Shown: positions 1 to 8,687 of the stretch, in pieces | Layout of the letters: each line of letters opens with the position of its first letter | How positions within the stretch are numbered: position 1 is the first letter of the stretch | Source: Marinobacter antarcticus | GTDB lineage: Bacteria > Pseudomonadota > Gammaproteobacteria > Pseudomonadales > Oleiphilaceae | Reading direction: 5' to 3' | Assembly (NCBI RefSeq): GCF_900142385.1 | Contig: NZ_FRAQ01000006.1 | Span: 1 to 43,689, forward strand | Length of the DNA stretch: 43,689 nt | Translations under genes and position numbers: made by a program | Notes under the pieces: model-generated | Databases searched by the model: none | What the model was told of the DNA's origin: nothing | Seen by the model: only the letters and a program-made list of their open reading frames with translations

Positions 1-179
1 TATGCGGTATTAATCCGAGTTTCCCCGGGCTATCCCCCACTACTGGGCAGATTCCTAAGCATTACTCACCCGTCCGCCGCTCGACGCCTGGTAGCAAGCT
101 ACCATCGTTTCCGCTCGACTTGCATGTGTTAAGCCTGCCGCCAGCGTTCAATCTGAGCCATGATCAAACTCTTCAGTTT
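1..179 (-). rRNA. 16S ribosomal RNA, 5' end (partial)
   Basis: The reverse complement starts AAACTGAAGAGTTTGATC and continues into the universal 16S 5' segment used by the 27F primer, then TTGAACGCTGGCGGCAGGC and the V1 loop. The first mature base is placed at about 179 by alignment with the E. coli 5' end. The gene reads leftward and leaves the window after about 179 nt, so some 1,350 nt lie outside. The V1 helix and the GGAATCTGCCCAGTAGTGGG segment are of the gammaproteobacterial type and fit Marinobacter. Confidence 0.97.
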
Positions 180-305
180 AAATCATACAAGATCCGAAGA
201 TCTCAATTCTTGCTCAAGACAAAACTCAATGTTCGACGAGTCGCTTGCCTTGGTATTTCTTGTCGAAATACTCCAGCCAGCGCCCACACGAATTACTTGG
301 TTAAT

Positions 306-334
306 TTGTTAAAGAGCGTTTGAGCCGTGGCTCA
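306..334 (-). promoter_or_regulatory. rrn antitermination site (boxB-like hairpin and boxA)
   Basis: On the minus strand, CGCTCTTTAACAA (318-306) matches the rRNA boxA consensus TGCTCTTTAACAA at all but the first base. Just upstream, TGAGCCACGGCTCA (334-321) forms a 6-bp stem with a 2-nt centre, in the place of boxB. The order promoter, hairpin, boxA is that of E. coli rrn leaders, where NusB/NusE bind boxA to make RNA polymerase resistant to Rho. Confidence 0.85.
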
Positions 335-347
335 ATCAAGGAGACGA

Positions 348-375
348 ATTATACATCTTTTCGCCATCCCGTCAA
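348..375 (-). promoter_or_regulatory. rrn promoter P3 (closest to 16S)
   Basis: Minus-strand TTGACG (375-370), a 16-bp spacer and a perfect TATAAT (353-348). An A-rich run lies just upstream of the -35. The discriminator TCGTCTC is less GC-rich than those of P1 and P2. The start point would be near 341, so its transcript would begin directly before the boxB-like hairpin. Confidence 0.8.
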
Positions 376-459
376 CCGTTTTTTTCGAGTTGCTTCAGAA
401 GCTTCGCTTCTAAAACCACCGATACTGACCGGCTGACGCTTGCTTGTTTCGAGGTGTGC

Positions 460-487
460 ATTCTACATCGAATCTAAACCCTGTCAA
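460..487 (-). promoter_or_regulatory. rrn promoter P2
   Basis: Minus-strand TTGACA (487-482), a 16-bp spacer and TAGAAT (465-460), followed by the discriminator GCACACCTC. The -35 is preceded by an AT-rich stretch around 500-515 that could act as an UP element. A perfect -35 with a 16-bp spacer is typical of strong, growth-rate-controlled rRNA promoters. Confidence 0.85.
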
Positions 488-591
488 CTGTTATCTCGAA
501 GAAAGATTAAAACGTTTTCTTCAGTACTTTCAAACAGTTAACCCTTTCAAAACACCTCGCTATTCCGATATGTCCCTCAAGCGAGAGGCGC

Positions 592-619
592 ATTCTACAG
601 AGCTGAGCGAAGGTGTCAA
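592..619 (-). promoter_or_regulatory. rrn promoter P1 (most upstream)
   Basis: Minus-strand TTGACA (619-614), a 16-bp spacer and TAGAAT (597-592), followed by the GC-rich discriminator GCGCCTCTC. GC-rich discriminators are the known determinant of ppGpp/DksA (stringent) control, which is the inference here. The -35 lies only 22 bp downstream of the purT stop, so any UP element (AT-rich, about 625-655) overlaps the last codons of purT. Confidence 0.85.
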
Positions 620-641
620 CGGGGGTCTTGGAACTTTTTAC

Positions 642-1838
642 CTATAGATGAACATTAATCGCTGCAACCGCTGCTACAGCCTTGCTTTTAGCTTGTTCGA
701 TTGTAACGCCCTTAGCCAGTGCAACCCCCATCCGGCGGCGACCCGAAAGCTCCGGCTTACCAAACAGCCTTAGCTGCACATCCTGCTCGGAAAGCGCCAC
801 TTCCAGTCCGGAAAAGGCTACTTCCGAGGAATCACCTTCAGGCAGGATAACAGCAGAAGCCGACGGCCCCAGCTGCCGGATTGCCGGAATCGGTAAACCC
901 AAAATTGCACGCGCGTGCAAAGCAAACTCCGACAGATCCTGAGACACGAGCGTTACAAGTCCGGTGTCATGCGGCCTTGGGGACACTTCCGAGAAGTAGA
1001 CATCATCACCATGGATGAACAGCTCTACTCCATATACCCCATAACCACCGAGGTTTTCTGTGATTTTCAAAGCAACTTCGCGAGACCTCTCCAGCGCTTT
1101 GGCGCTCATGGGTTGCGGCTGCCAGGATTCGCGATAGTCACCGCCTTCCTGACGATGACCGATAGGTTCGCAAAAACTGACTCCGCCAGAGTGCCTTACG
1201 GTCAGTAAGGTTATTTCATAATCAAATGTCACAAAACCTTCAACGATGACCCGGCCTTTGCCCGCACGACCACCCGTCTGAGCATACTCCCAGGCTGCAT
1301 CAATCTGACCCTCATCGGTAACCGTGCTCTGTCCTTTACCGGAAGAGCTCATCACCGGTTTAACAACAACAGGTAATCCAATGGTAGTGACCGCATCAAC
1401 GAACAGTTCTTTTGTATCAACAAACCGGTAAGGTGAGGCGCTAAGCCCCAGCTCCTCTGCGGCAAGGCGCCGTATCCCTTCTCTGTTCATTGTAAGGTCA
1501 ACTGCCCTGGCTGAAGGAATAACCCTGTAACCCTCTTGCTCAAGCTTGACCAGTTCGGCAGTCGCGATTGCTTCTATTTCCGGGACAATGAGATCCGGTT
1601 CTTCCAGTTCAATAATGTTACGCAGTGCCTTTGCATCCAGCATATCAATCACGTGACTGCGGTGGGCAACCTGCATGGCAGGCGCATTGGCATATCGATC
1701 TGCGGCGATTACTTCAACCCCAAATCTCTGCAGCTCAATGGCAACCTCTTTGCCGAGCTCCCCCGAACCACACAACAGCACTTTATAGGCATTCGCTTTA
1801 AGCGGTGTACCCAGCGTTACCTTGCCAACATTATTCAA
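642..1838 (-). CDS. purT: Formate-dependent phosphoribosylglycinamide formyltransferase (GAR transformylase 2)
   Basis: PurT makes N-formyl-GAR from GAR, formate and ATP, the third step of purine synthesis, as a cytosolic ATP-grasp enzyme that does not need folate. The 398-residue protein (E. coli 392) has the N-terminal nucleotide-binding turn [11 protein letters not shown] near residue 25, the VPEIEAI motif near 83, and the ATP-grasp segment [14 protein letters not shown] near 155. Late in the protein, [10 protein letters not shown] carries metal/ATP-binding residues. The start is a TTG at 1838, with GGAGG seven bases upstream; no in-frame ATG fits. It is the last gene of a minus-strand run (NudL, gamma-CA, DUF1289, purT) and is followed directly by the rRNA promoters. 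purL, another step of the pathway, lies 2.7 kb away. Confidence 0.97.
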   Translation of the reverse strand: MNNVGKVTLGTPLKANAYKVLLCGSGELGKEVAIELQRFGVEVIAADRYANAPAMQVAHRSHVIDMLDAKALRNIIELEEPDLIVPEIEAIATAELVKLEQEGYRVIPSARAVDLTMNREGIRRLAAEELGLSASPYRFVDTKELFVDAVTTIGLPVVVKPVMSSSGKGQSTVTDEGQIDAAWEYAQTGGRAGKGRVIVEGFVTFDYEITLLTVRHSGGVSFCEPIGHRQEGGDYRESWQPQPMSAKALERSREVALKITENLGGYGVYGVELFIHGDDVYFSEVSPRPHDTGLVTLVSQDLSEFALHARAILGLPIPAIRQLGPSASAVILPEGDSSEVAFSGLEVALSEQDVQLRLFGKPELSGRRRMGVALAKGVTIEQAKSKAVAAVAAINVHL

Positions 1839-1889
1839 ACTATATCCTCCGGCGGACGTCTGATCCTCATCAGAGATCTTCGCGTCTGG

Positions 1890-2072
1890 TTAAAGTGCAA
1901 TCTCCTGCTCCCGCTCAGCAACTTTTACAAGCACTGCTTTACGTTCACAGTTGTTCATTGAGCTCCAATGCAAAATTTCATCACTGGTGCGCTGGCATCC
2001 TATGCAGACATCACGCTCATCGAGAGCACATATACTCACGCAGGGCGAGCGGACTTTATCCTCTATAGCCAT
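1890..2072 (-). CDS. DUF1289 small cysteine-rich protein
   Basis: This 60-residue protein begins with a four-cysteine segment, CVSIC then CIGC (C11, C15, C23, C26), followed by RTSDEILHW. That pattern is the hallmark of the DUF1289 (YdhL-like) family, often annotated as putative Fe-S or zinc proteins; the function is unknown. The ATG at 2072 lies 12 bp after the gamma-carbonic anhydrase stop and has a weak GAGAAAG ribosome site. It ends 51 bp before purT. The same neighbourhood is seen in pseudomonads, so co-transcription is likely. Metal binding is inferred from the cysteines only. Confidence 0.9.
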   Translation of the reverse strand: MAIEDKVRSPCVSICALDERDVCIGCQRTSDEILHWSSMNNCERKAVLVKVAEREQEIAL

Positions 2073-2084
2073 AACGAATCTTTC

Positions 2085-2612
2085 TCAGTCTTTTACGGGC
2101 TTCAGGCTTTTCACATAGCGGCTTGCGTTGTGCACGTAATGTGCTGCACTCAGTTCAAGCATCTTCTGCTGCTGCTCCGTCAGCTCCCGCTTAACTTTAC
2201 CCGGCGCCCCCATTACCAGTGAACCATCAGGAACAATCATTCCTTCGGGAATAAGGGTGTTCGCTCCGATCAGGCAGTGCTTTCCGATTTTCGCACCATT
2301 CAGGACAACTGCATTAATACCAATCAGTGAATAGTCTCCCACTTCACAGCCATGCAGCATGGCTTTATGACCAACAGTGACACCTTTGCCTAACGTCAGT
2401 GGCATACCCGGATCGGTGTGCAGAACTGAACCGTCCTGAATGTTTGTCTCAGGCCCAATAGTAATAAGGTCATTGTCTCCACGGATCACAACGTTGAACC
2501 AGACACTGCTTTTGTCGTGAAGCGCAACGTTACCGATCACAGTTGCGTTGTCTGCGACAAACTGGCTGTCGCCATGTAGCTCGGGAGCACAGCCTTCAAG
2601 ATCATAAAGCAT
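2085..2612 (-). CDS. Gamma-class carbonic anhydrase family protein
   Basis: The product is a left-handed beta-helix protein of about 175 residues with hexapeptide-type repeats ([47 protein letters not shown]). Three histidines, in VLHTD, GHKA and MLHG, match the zinc ligands of the gamma carbonic anhydrase/YrdA group. Members are trimeric; many show little or no CO2 hydration, so the real substrate is open. The ATG at 2612 is preferred to the upstream one at 2642 because AAGGAAAA sits just before it, it leaves 13 bp after the Nudix stop, and the family begins near this residue. It is second in the minus-strand operon ending with purT. Confidence 0.93.
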   Translation of the reverse strand: MLYDLEGCAPELHGDSQFVADNATVIGNVALHDKSSVWFNVVIRGDNDLITIGPETNIQDGSVLHTDPGMPLTLGKGVTVGHKAMLHGCEVGDYSLIGINAVVLNGAKIGKHCLIGANTLIPEGMIVPDGSLVMGAPGKVKRELTEQQQKMLELSAAHYVHNASRYVKSLKPVKD

Positions 2613-2625
2613 TGAGTTTTCCTTG

Positions 2626-3207
2626 TTATGTTCGGGGTTCAAGCAAATCTATGCCGGTATCGTACACAGCATTTAAAAAATCGACCAGAACCACCGCCGA
2701 CAACCCCCATATCTGATAGCGCTCCCAACGGTAGCAAGGCACATGAATGGTGTGGTTCTGAAAGTGCAACGCATCTGTGCGCTCACGACGGTCTTCAAGA
2801 AAGAACGAAAGCGGAACACGGAACACGCTTTCGATCTCATCCGGGTTTGGATCCAGCGGATGACCCTCAGGCACAACACCAACGTATGGAGATACAAGAA
2901 TCCCGTAACGTGACATCACTTGGCTCAGCGGCGCGATGATCTCAACCTGATCGGGTGGCAGGCCGATTTCCTCGTGAGTCTCCCTCAGCGCGGTCGCAGC
3001 CAGTGATGCATCTCCAGGATCGCGCCTCCCGCCCGGGTAGGCAACCTGCCCACGATGGGTGCTCAGATTTGCCGAGCGCAACGTAAATATCATTTCCGGA
3101 TTGCCAGGGTCATCCGTAACCGGCACGAGAATACCCGCCTCGGGATAGTCCAGATCAAGCTTCCGGGGTGCATAGCCTGTTAAGCGCTGAACAAGTAAAT
3201 CACGCAA
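2626..3207 (-). CDS. CoA pyrophosphatase, NudL/YeaB-type Nudix hydrolase
   Basis: NudL-type enzymes hydrolyse CoA and CoA esters to 3',5'-ADP and phosphopantetheine derivatives. The protein shows the family signature [20 protein letters not shown] running into a Nudix box [18 protein letters not shown], then THEEIGL. The start is uncertain. The long frame begins at ATG 3261 with no clear ribosome site and only 41 bp from the divergent gene at 3303. A TTG at 3207 has AGGAG seven bases upstream and gives 193 residues, close to E. coli NudL (192), so I prefer it. First gene of the operon leading to purT. The divergent neighbour is a second, unrelated Nudix protein. Confidence 0.92.
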   Translation of the reverse strand: MRDLLVQRLTGYAPRKLDLDYPEAGILVPVTDDPGNPEMIFTLRSANLSTHRGQVAYPGGRRDPGDASLAATALRETHEEIGLPPDQVEIIAPLSQVMSRYGILVSPYVGVVPEGHPLDPNPDEIESVFRVPLSFFLEDRRERTDALHFQNHTIHVPCYRWERYQIWGLSAVVLVDFLNAVYDTGIDLLEPRT

Positions 3208-3302
3208 ATCGGAACTCCTGGCAAATCCGGTGTTGAATGAGACAGCGACAGCTAGGATCATTAAACTGAACGCTCTACCAATTCAAGTATACGGGGAAAA
3301 CC

Positions 3303-3866
3303 ATGAAGTACTGCAGCACATGCGGCCATCCGGTTAAACAACGCATCCCCGAAGGGGACAACCGTCACCGCTATGTGTGCGTTAACTGCAGCACAATACA
3401 CTATCAGAACCCGCGCATCGTTGCGGGCACGGTGCCCGTATGGGACGGGCGGATTCTGCTTTGCCGCCGTGCAATTGAGCCACGCTATGGGTACTGGACT
3501 CTTCCTGCAGGGTATATGGAGAACTCCGAAACCACCGTTGAAGCCGCTGAGCGTGAAACCCTGGAAGAGGCCCTGGCCGAAGTTAATATTGAGGGGCTAT
3601 ATTCCATTATTGATGTTCCCCACATAAACCAGGTGCACATGTTCTTCCGGGCAACTCTCAAAGACGGACGCTTTGGTGCGGGCGAAGAGTCCCTTGAAAG
3701 CCGCCTGTTTGCTCTGGACGAGATTCCCTGGGAGGACATCTCCTTCCCTACAGTGCGAAAAACTCTGGAACTATTTCTGGAGGATCTGAAAAAGGACTCC
3801 TTCGGCGTTCACATAAGTGACATCCGGCACCCTATGGCTGCCACCCGAAGCAAGGACGACCTATAA
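3303..3866 (+). CDS. Nudix hydrolase with N-terminal zinc ribbon
   Basis: The 187-residue protein opens with a zinc-ribbon: C4-x2-C7 and C26-x2-C29 around HPVKQR and HRYVC. The Nudix fold follows, with the box G-x5-E-x7-RE (GYMENSETTVEAAERE) then TLEEA; the usual Gly near the end of the box is Leu. This is the Nudix_N_2 group, related to NADH pyrophosphatase and ADP-ribose/FAD pyrophosphatases. The substrate cannot be told from sequence. The ATG at 3303 has GGGGAAAACC just upstream. It shares a short intergenic region with the NudL-type gene and overlaps the next gene tail-to-tail by 6 bp (CTATAA serves both stops). Confidence 0.93.
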   Translation: MKYCSTCGHPVKQRIPEGDNRHRYVCVNCSTIHYQNPRIVAGTVPVWDGRILLCRRAIEPRYGYWTLPAGYMENSETTVEAAERETLEEALAEVNIEGLYSIIDVPHINQVHMFFRATLKDGRFGAGEESLESRLFALDEIPWEDISFPTVRKTLELFLEDLKKDSFGVHISDIRHPMAATRSKDDL

Positions 3867-4172
3867 TATCTCCATCCGATAAATCTCGTAAGCAGGCTCC
3901 TCATAAGGATGAGCCTGCTTGAGTGAAGCAACTGCCTGCTTGATCAGATCACCCCTGCACACAAGTTCAACCTTGAACTCCTCCACAACTTCCAGTGCAC
4001 CAGCTTCCCCCAGAAAAGGGTTGCTACCCTCAAGCGGCCTGAACTGTCCCTGCCCACGACATTGCCACGCGCAAGAATCATAATCACCCATACCACCAGC
4101 ACCAACATCGAAGAGCGCCTGCTTGGTTTTCTCGAGATGCGTTTCGGGGACGAAATAGCATATTTTGTACAT
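3861..4172 (-). CDS. NIF3/YqfO C-terminal-like (CutA-fold) small protein
   Basis: A 103-residue protein starting MYKICYFVPE and ending with HPYEEPAYEIYRME. It corresponds to the small domain that is inserted in longer NIF3/YqfO proteins and here stands alone; such stand-alone proteins are commonly annotated as NGG1-interacting factor 3-like. The VPETHLEKTKQALFDVGAGG pattern fits a ferredoxin-like, CutA-type fold. The function is unknown. The ATG at 4172 has GGAGAAG nine bases upstream; a TTG five codons earlier is less likely. It converges on the zinc-ribbon Nudix with a 6-bp overlap of stops. Confidence 0.9.
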   Translation of the reverse strand: MYKICYFVPETHLEKTKQALFDVGAGGMGDYDSCAWQCRGQGQFRPLEGSNPFLGEAGALEVVEEFKVELVCRGDLIKQAVASLKQAHPYEEPAYEIYRMEIL

Positions 4173-4224
4173 GAGACTCTTCTCCAAAGAGGATATTTTT
4201 TGTACAGATTAATAGCTTAGGTAC

Positions 4225-4247
4225 TTACCCACAGATTCTGTGGATAA
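4225..4247. promoter_or_regulatory. Inverted pair of DnaA-box sequences
   Basis: TTACCCACA on the plus strand (4225-4233) faces TGTGGATAA (4239-4247), which is a perfect DnaA box TTATCCACA on the minus strand. The first copy differs from consensus at one base. Five bases, GATTC, separate them. An AT-rich stretch follows to the right. No dnaA, dnaN or gidA gene is present, so this is not obviously oriC. It could be a DnaA-regulated promoter for the NIF3-like gene or a DnaA-titrating site. Confidence 0.5.
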
Positions 4248-4518
4248 CTCTGGGGAAAGTTTTGGGGAACCCCTCTCTAAACCCCGTATTTACTGCCTTC
4301 ACGTTAAATTGGCGACAAATTCACCTGATAAATTAAATCGTTATATATTAATGAGTTACAGGACACTTGAAAAAAATGAACCCCGCCGCGCTGTATTGTT
4401 CACAGAATACACAGAGGACTGCTAAAAATGTGCATAAAAATACTGAGTCAAGGAGTATTTTTCCAATGTGATGACTTTTTTCGCTTGTAAAACTCTAAAA
4501 ACCCCGAACGGCAGACAC

Positions 4519-4572
4519 AAAAAAACCGACTCCAGAAAGCTACCCTGCCGGGGCTCGCCAAAGCCGGTTTTT
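4519..4572 (-). terminator. Rho-independent terminator of purL
   Basis: Read on the minus strand, AAAAACCGGCTTTGG (4572-4558) can pair with CTGGAGTCGGTTTTT (4535-4521) over 15 positions if G-U pairs are allowed, and a T-run (4525-4519) follows. It begins 16 bp after the purL stop. On the plus strand the same arms pair less well (8 bp), so it may be weakly bidirectional. Confidence 0.7.
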
Positions 4573-4587
4573 AAGCTCCGGGCTCTA

Positions 4588-7500
4588 TCAGCCGAACCAG
4601 CCCCTGGCATTCCGGAACATGCGAATCCAGGAGCCATCTTCCTGCCAGTCGTTCGGACGCCACGAGTGCTGGACAGCGCGGAATACGCGCTCAGGATGAG
4701 GCATCATTATTGTAATGCGACCATCCCGGGTAGTAGCACCTGCAATGCCATCTTGCGAGCCGTTAGGGTTGTAAGGATAACGAACCGTTGCCTGGCCCCT
4801 GTTATCCACGAAGCGCAGAGCTACTCGCTCGCCCTCTGCCAGATCAGCAGCAGACGCGCTACCTGAGAACTCTACCCTACCCTCGCCATGAGCAACGGCT
4901 ATTGGCATGCGCGAACCTGCCATGCCTTCCAGGAAAGCAGACGGTGACGGCATTACTTCAACCATCGCCAACCGCGCCTCGAACTGCTCTGACTGGTTGC
5001 GGACAAAGCGTGGCCACCCTTCACTACCCGGAATCAGCTCGTGCAAATTGGAGAGCATCTGGCAACCATTGCACACACCGAGCGCAAGAGTGTCCTGACG
5101 GTTAAAAAAGGCTGCAAACTGGTCACGAACACGGTCGTTGAACAGAATGGATTTCGCCCAACCTTCACCGGCGCCCAGCACATCCCCGTAAGAGAATCCG
5201 CCACAGGCCACTAGGCTGTTGAAAGCCTCCAGACTCACCCGCCCTGAAAGCAGGTCGCTCATATGCACGTCGACAGATGCAAAACCGGCCCGGTCAAATG
5301 CCGCTGCCATCTCAACCTGTCCGTTAACACCCTGCTCACGCAGAACCGCAACCTTCGGACGCGCACCTTTATTGATGTACGGCGCTGCAATGTCTTCATT
5401 CACATCGTAAGAGAGCTTTGCGTGAAGCCCCGGATCGTCTGTATCCAGCAAGTTGTCAAACTCTTCGAGAGCACAGTCAGCATTGTCCCTGAGAGACTGG
5501 ACACGATAGCTGGTCTCAGACCACAGGCGCTGCAGTTCCGTTCGCGAGTCATCTACAACCGTTGCACCCTCAAACATCAACCGCAGTCGATCCAAATCAT
5601 TCAATGTACCAATGACACTGATATGATCGCCCAGACCGGCCCCTGAAAACTGCTGCAGAACAAAGTCAGTATCTTTCCGGCGTACCTGAATGACCGCGCC
5701 CAGTTCCTCATTGAACAGCTCTCTGGCAAACTGACTACGCTTATCCGCCAGACCATCCAGCTTGACGTCTACACCGGTACGACCAGCGAAGCACATCTCC
5801 GCCAGCGTCACAAACAGGCCGCCATCCGAGCGGTCGTGATAGGCAAGAAGCTTGTCGTCGGCGTTCAGGCCCTGGATGACAGCGAAAAATGCTTTTAGAT
5901 CCTCTGGATCATCGAGATCCGGTGCCACAGCGCCAACCTGACGATAGACCTGGGCCAGAGCCGACCCACCCAGGCGATTCTGCCCTGCGGCCAGATCAAT
6001 AAGGATCAGATCGGTTTCGCCCGAATCCTTTATCAGCTGTGGTGTCAGGGTGCGCGAAACGTCGGTAACCGGAGCAAAACCACTGATAATCAACGACAGC
6101 GGTGCAGTAACGCTCTTCTGTTCACCGTTATCCTCTTCCCACATCGTCTTCATGGACATGGAATCCTTGCCCACGGGAATGGTAATCCCGAGCGCCGGGC
6201 ACAGCTCCATACCAACGGCACGCACTGTTTCGTATAGTTTTTCGTCCTCACCCGGATGGCCGGCAGCGGACATCCAGTTAGCCGACAGGCGAATATCGGA
6301 AAGTTTACCAATGGCGGCAGCCGCCAGGTTGGTAATCGCCTCACCCACTGCCATCCGGCCAGATGCAGGCGCATCAATGGTTGCGATCGGCGTACGCTCC
6401 CCCATAGCCATCGCTTCACCGGCCAGCACATCAAAGGAACTTGAAGTAACCGCAACATCACTGACCGGCACCTGCCATGGGCCAACCATCTGATCACGGA
6501 CAACAAGCCCGGTAATTGTGCGGTCACCAATGGTTATCAGGAAGCTCTTGGAACCGACCGAAGGAAGCCTGAGCACTCTGCGGATCGCGTCGTTCAGATC
6601 AACCTTTGTAGAGTCAAATACCGGCTTGGTAAAGGATGTTTTGCTGATACTCCGGTGCATGCGTGGCGGCTTGCCAAAGAGCACATCCATCGGCAGGTCA
6701 ACGGGCTTGTCGTTAAAATAGGAATCGCTCAGCTCAAGGTGATGAGCTTCAGTTGCCTCACCGATCACAGCATAGGGGCAACGTTCCCGACGGCAAAGCG
6801 CATCAAAAAGCTCCAGGTTTTTGGGAGCAACCGCTATAACGTAGCGTTCCTGGGACTCATTGCACCAAATTTCCAATGGGGACATGCCTGGTTCATCGCT
6901 GGGAATATCCCGCAACTCGAACTTTCCGCCACGGCCACCATCCTTGACCAGTTCCGGCATGGCGTTAGAAAGTCCGCCAGCGCCAACATCGTGGATGAAA
7001 CACATGGGGTTTTTTTCACCCATCTGCCAGCAGCGGTCAATCACTTCCTGACACCGGCGCTCCATCTCCGGGTTTTCCCGCTGCACGGATGCAAAATCGA
7101 GATTCTCGTTGCTGGCGCCGGAATCCATGGAAGAAGCCGCCCCACCTCCAAGGCCGATAAGCATGGAGGGCCCACCCAGCACGATAAGTTTGGCGCCTAC
7201 CGGTATATTGCCCTTTTCCACGTGCTCTTCACGGATATTTCCGAGGCCGCCAGCAATCATGATGGGTTTGTGATAGCCACGGACTTCGTCACCAACCGGG
7301 CCGGCAACCTTCTCTTCAAATGTCCGGAAATAGCCAGTGAGATTGGGTCGGCCGAACTCGTTATTAAATGCCGCGCCACCAATCGGCCCTTCAATCATGA
7401 TATCCAGAGCGGAAGCGATCCGATCGGGCTTGCCGTAGTTGATTTCCCAGGGCTGAGGGTCTTCTGGCAGGTTGAGGTTGGAGACCGTAAAGCCTGAAAG

Positions 7501-8493
7501 CCCTGCCTTCGGCTTGGAACCGCGACCGGTTGCGCCTTCATCGCGAATCTCACCGCCAGACCCGGTTGCCGCGCCTTCTGCTGGTGCAATCGCAGTCGGG
7601 TGGTTGTGCGTCTCCACCTTCATAAGAATGTGGATGTCTTCCTGATTGTAACCGTATACGCCGGTTACCGGATCCGGGAAGAAACGGCCGCCGCGGCTGC
7701 CCCGGATAACCGAGGCGTTATCCTTGTATGCAGACAACACGCCTTCACTGTTCATCTCGAAGGTGTTCCGGATCATCGCAAACAGGGACTTTTCCTGTCC
7801 CTCACCATCAATGTCCCAGGAGGCGTTGAATATCTTGTGACGACAGTGCTCGGAGTTTGCCTGGGCAAACATCATCAGCTCAACGTCGGTCGGATCCCGC
7901 TCAAGACCGATAAACGATTTCACCAGATAATCGATCTCATCATCTGCCAGCGCAAGGCCCAGGCGCCTGTTTGCATCAACCAGCGCCTTCTGGCCACCAG
8001 CCAGCACTGAAACCCGCTCAAGGAGACGCGGCTCGTCATGACTGAACAGCAACTGAGCACCGCCCATTTCGTGGAAGACTTTCTGAGTCATGCGATCGTG
8101 CAGCAGCGCGGCAACCCTCTCGCGCTGATCCAGGCCAAGCTTCTTACTCGACTTTATAAAAAAAGCTGTGCCGCGCTCAATGCGCTGAATCTGGCGCAAA
8201 CCGCAATTACGGGCAATATCGGTTGCCTTGCTAGACCAGGGAGACAGGGTTCCCGGGCGAGGCACAACGAGGAACAGCACGCCATCTGGCTCTTCACCCG
8301 GCACGCTGGGGCCGTATGTCAGGAGTCGGTCAAGGATGGCCTGTTCGGAATCAGAAAGTGTGCCCTCCAGATCCACAAAGTGCATGAATTCGGCATAAAC
8401 ATGCTCAACCTCAGGCACGATGGCGTGAATTCTGGCGTACAGCTTATGGGAGCGGAATGGCGAAAGCGCGGGAGCGCCGCGAAGTTCAAGCAT
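4588..8493 (-). CDS. purL: Phosphoribosylformylglycinamidine synthase (FGAM synthase, large type)
   Basis: PurL converts FGAR, glutamine and ATP to FGAM, the fourth step of purine synthesis. The 1301-residue protein (E. coli 1295) is the single-chain type. It has an N-terminal PurS-like domain, a linker with [16 protein letters not shown], and two AIR-synthase-like ATPase domains ([39 protein letters not shown]). A C-terminal glutaminase has its nucleophile in GVCNGCQM (near residue 1140) and His1266/Glu1268 in PHPER. The ATG at 8493 is chosen because [11 protein letters not shown] aligns with the family start; an upstream ATG at 8556 would add 21 unlikely residues. The ribosome site is modest (AGGTTGAT). 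It is divergent from mltF, as in pseudomonads, and ends at a strong terminator. Confidence 0.97.
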   Translation of the reverse strand: MLELRGAPALSPFRSHKLYARIHAIVPEVEHVYAEFMHFVDLEGTLSDSEQAILDRLLTYGPSVPGEEPDGVLFLVVPRPGTLSPWSSKATDIARNCGLRQIQRIERGTAFFIKSSKKLGLDQRERVAALLHDRMTQKVFHEMGGAQLLFSHDEPRLLERVSVLAGGQKALVDANRRLGLALADDEIDYLVKSFIGLERDPTDVELMMFAQANSEHCRHKIFNASWDIDGEGQEKSLFAMIRNTFEMNSEGVLSAYKDNASVIRGSRGGRFFPDPVTGVYGYNQEDIHILMKVETHNHPTAIAPAEGAATGSGGEIRDEGATGRGSKPKAGLSGFTVSNLNLPEDPQPWEINYGKPDRIASALDIMIEGPIGGAAFNNEFGRPNLTGYFRTFEEKVAGPVGDEVRGYHKPIMIAGGLGNIREEHVEKGNIPVGAKLIVLGGPSMLIGLGGGAASSMDSGASNENLDFASVQRENPEMERRCQEVIDRCWQMGEKNPMCFIHDVGAGGLSNAMPELVKDGGRGGKFELRDIPSDEPGMSPLEIWCNESQERYVIAVAPKNLELFDALCRRERCPYAVIGEATEAHHLELSDSYFNDKPVDLPMDVLFGKPPRMHRSISKTSFTKPVFDSTKVDLNDAIRRVLRLPSVGSKSFLITIGDRTITGLVVRDQMVGPWQVPVSDVAVTSSSFDVLAGEAMAMGERTPIATIDAPASGRMAVGEAITNLAAAAIGKLSDIRLSANWMSAAGHPGEDEKLYETVRAVGMELCPALGITIPVGKDSMSMKTMWEEDNGEQKSVTAPLSLIISGFAPVTDVSRTLTPQLIKDSGETDLILIDLAAGQNRLGGSALAQVYRQVGAVAPDLDDPEDLKAFFAVIQGLNADDKLLAYHDRSDGGLFVTLAEMCFAGRTGVDVKLDGLADKRSQFARELFNEELGAVIQVRRKDTDFVLQQFSGAGLGDHISVIGTLNDLDRLRLMFEGATVVDDSRTELQRLWSETSYRVQSLRDNADCALEEFDNLLDTDDPGLHAKLSYDVNEDIAAPYINKGARPKVAVLREQGVNGQVEMAAAFDRAGFASVDVHMSDLLSGRVSLEAFNSLVACGGFSYGDVLGAGEGWAKSILFNDRVRDQFAAFFNRQDTLALGVCNGCQMLSNLHELIPGSEGWPRFVRNQSEQFEARLAMVEVMPSPSAFLEGMAGSRMPIAVAHGEGRVEFSGSASAADLAEGERVALRFVDNRGQATVRYPYNPNGSQDGIAGATTRDGRITIMMPHPERVFRAVQHSWRPNDWQEDGSWIRMFRNARGWFG

Positions 8494-8687
8494 GATATCA
8501 ACCTGTATCGCGCGAAACGGGGAAGTCCGGGTGCATTCTGAGAAGGCGCACATCATACTTGAAAGCGGTGCCGGGATACAGCGCCGGAAACGTTATTCCC
8601 CACGTGTACAATTGACATTGTTTTGCATAGTTATTGATCAACTTTATTGACCCCCCCTCCAGCAGCAGGGATCATTAGGGAGTGGAC

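Larger units (their letters stand above)
180..585 (-). other. rRNA operon leader and promoter spacer
   Basis: This gene-free stretch between the first 16S base and the start point expected for the most upstream promoter is the rrn leader. Read on the minus strand it holds, in order, the P1 start region, P2 (460-487), a 6-bp hairpin AGAAGC/GCTTCT (397-411), P3 (348-375), a hairpin (321-334), boxA (306-318), and about 125 nt that would form the 5' side of the 16S processing stem. The matching 3' side lies outside the window. I see no credible protein gene here. Confidence 0.85.
4173..4587. other. 415-bp noncoding region between the NIF3-like gene and purL
   Basis: No convincing gene lies here. 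The region contains an inverted DnaA-box pair (4225-4247) and a G/C-run segment around 4250-4285. An AT-rich stretch (about 4310-4450) follows, including TTATATATTAATG, and then the purL terminator (4519-4572). It must also contain the promoter of the NIF3-like gene, but no -35/-10 pair stands out. Two short open frames (4240-4425 plus, 4422-4637 minus) have no ribosome sites or recognisable content. Confidence 0.6.

Noticed and set aside
4225..4450. Chromosomal replication origin at the DnaA-box pair
   Set aside because: Only two boxes, no dnaA/dnaN/gidA/parAB neighbours, and gene order unlike known oriC regions.
6655..7497. 280-codon open frame on the plus strand inside purL
   Set aside because: It is antisense to conserved purL coding sequence and has no family resemblance; a shadow of the GC-rich frame.
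8590..8606. PurR-box-like sequence GGAAACGTTATTCC between purL and mltF
   Set aside because: Only about 10 of 16 positions match the E. coli PurR consensus, and this lineage is not expected to have PurR.
8612..8640. TTGACA near 8612 as a promoter for mltF
   Set aside because: The -35 is perfect but no acceptable -10 lies 15-18 bp downstream, so I did not list it.
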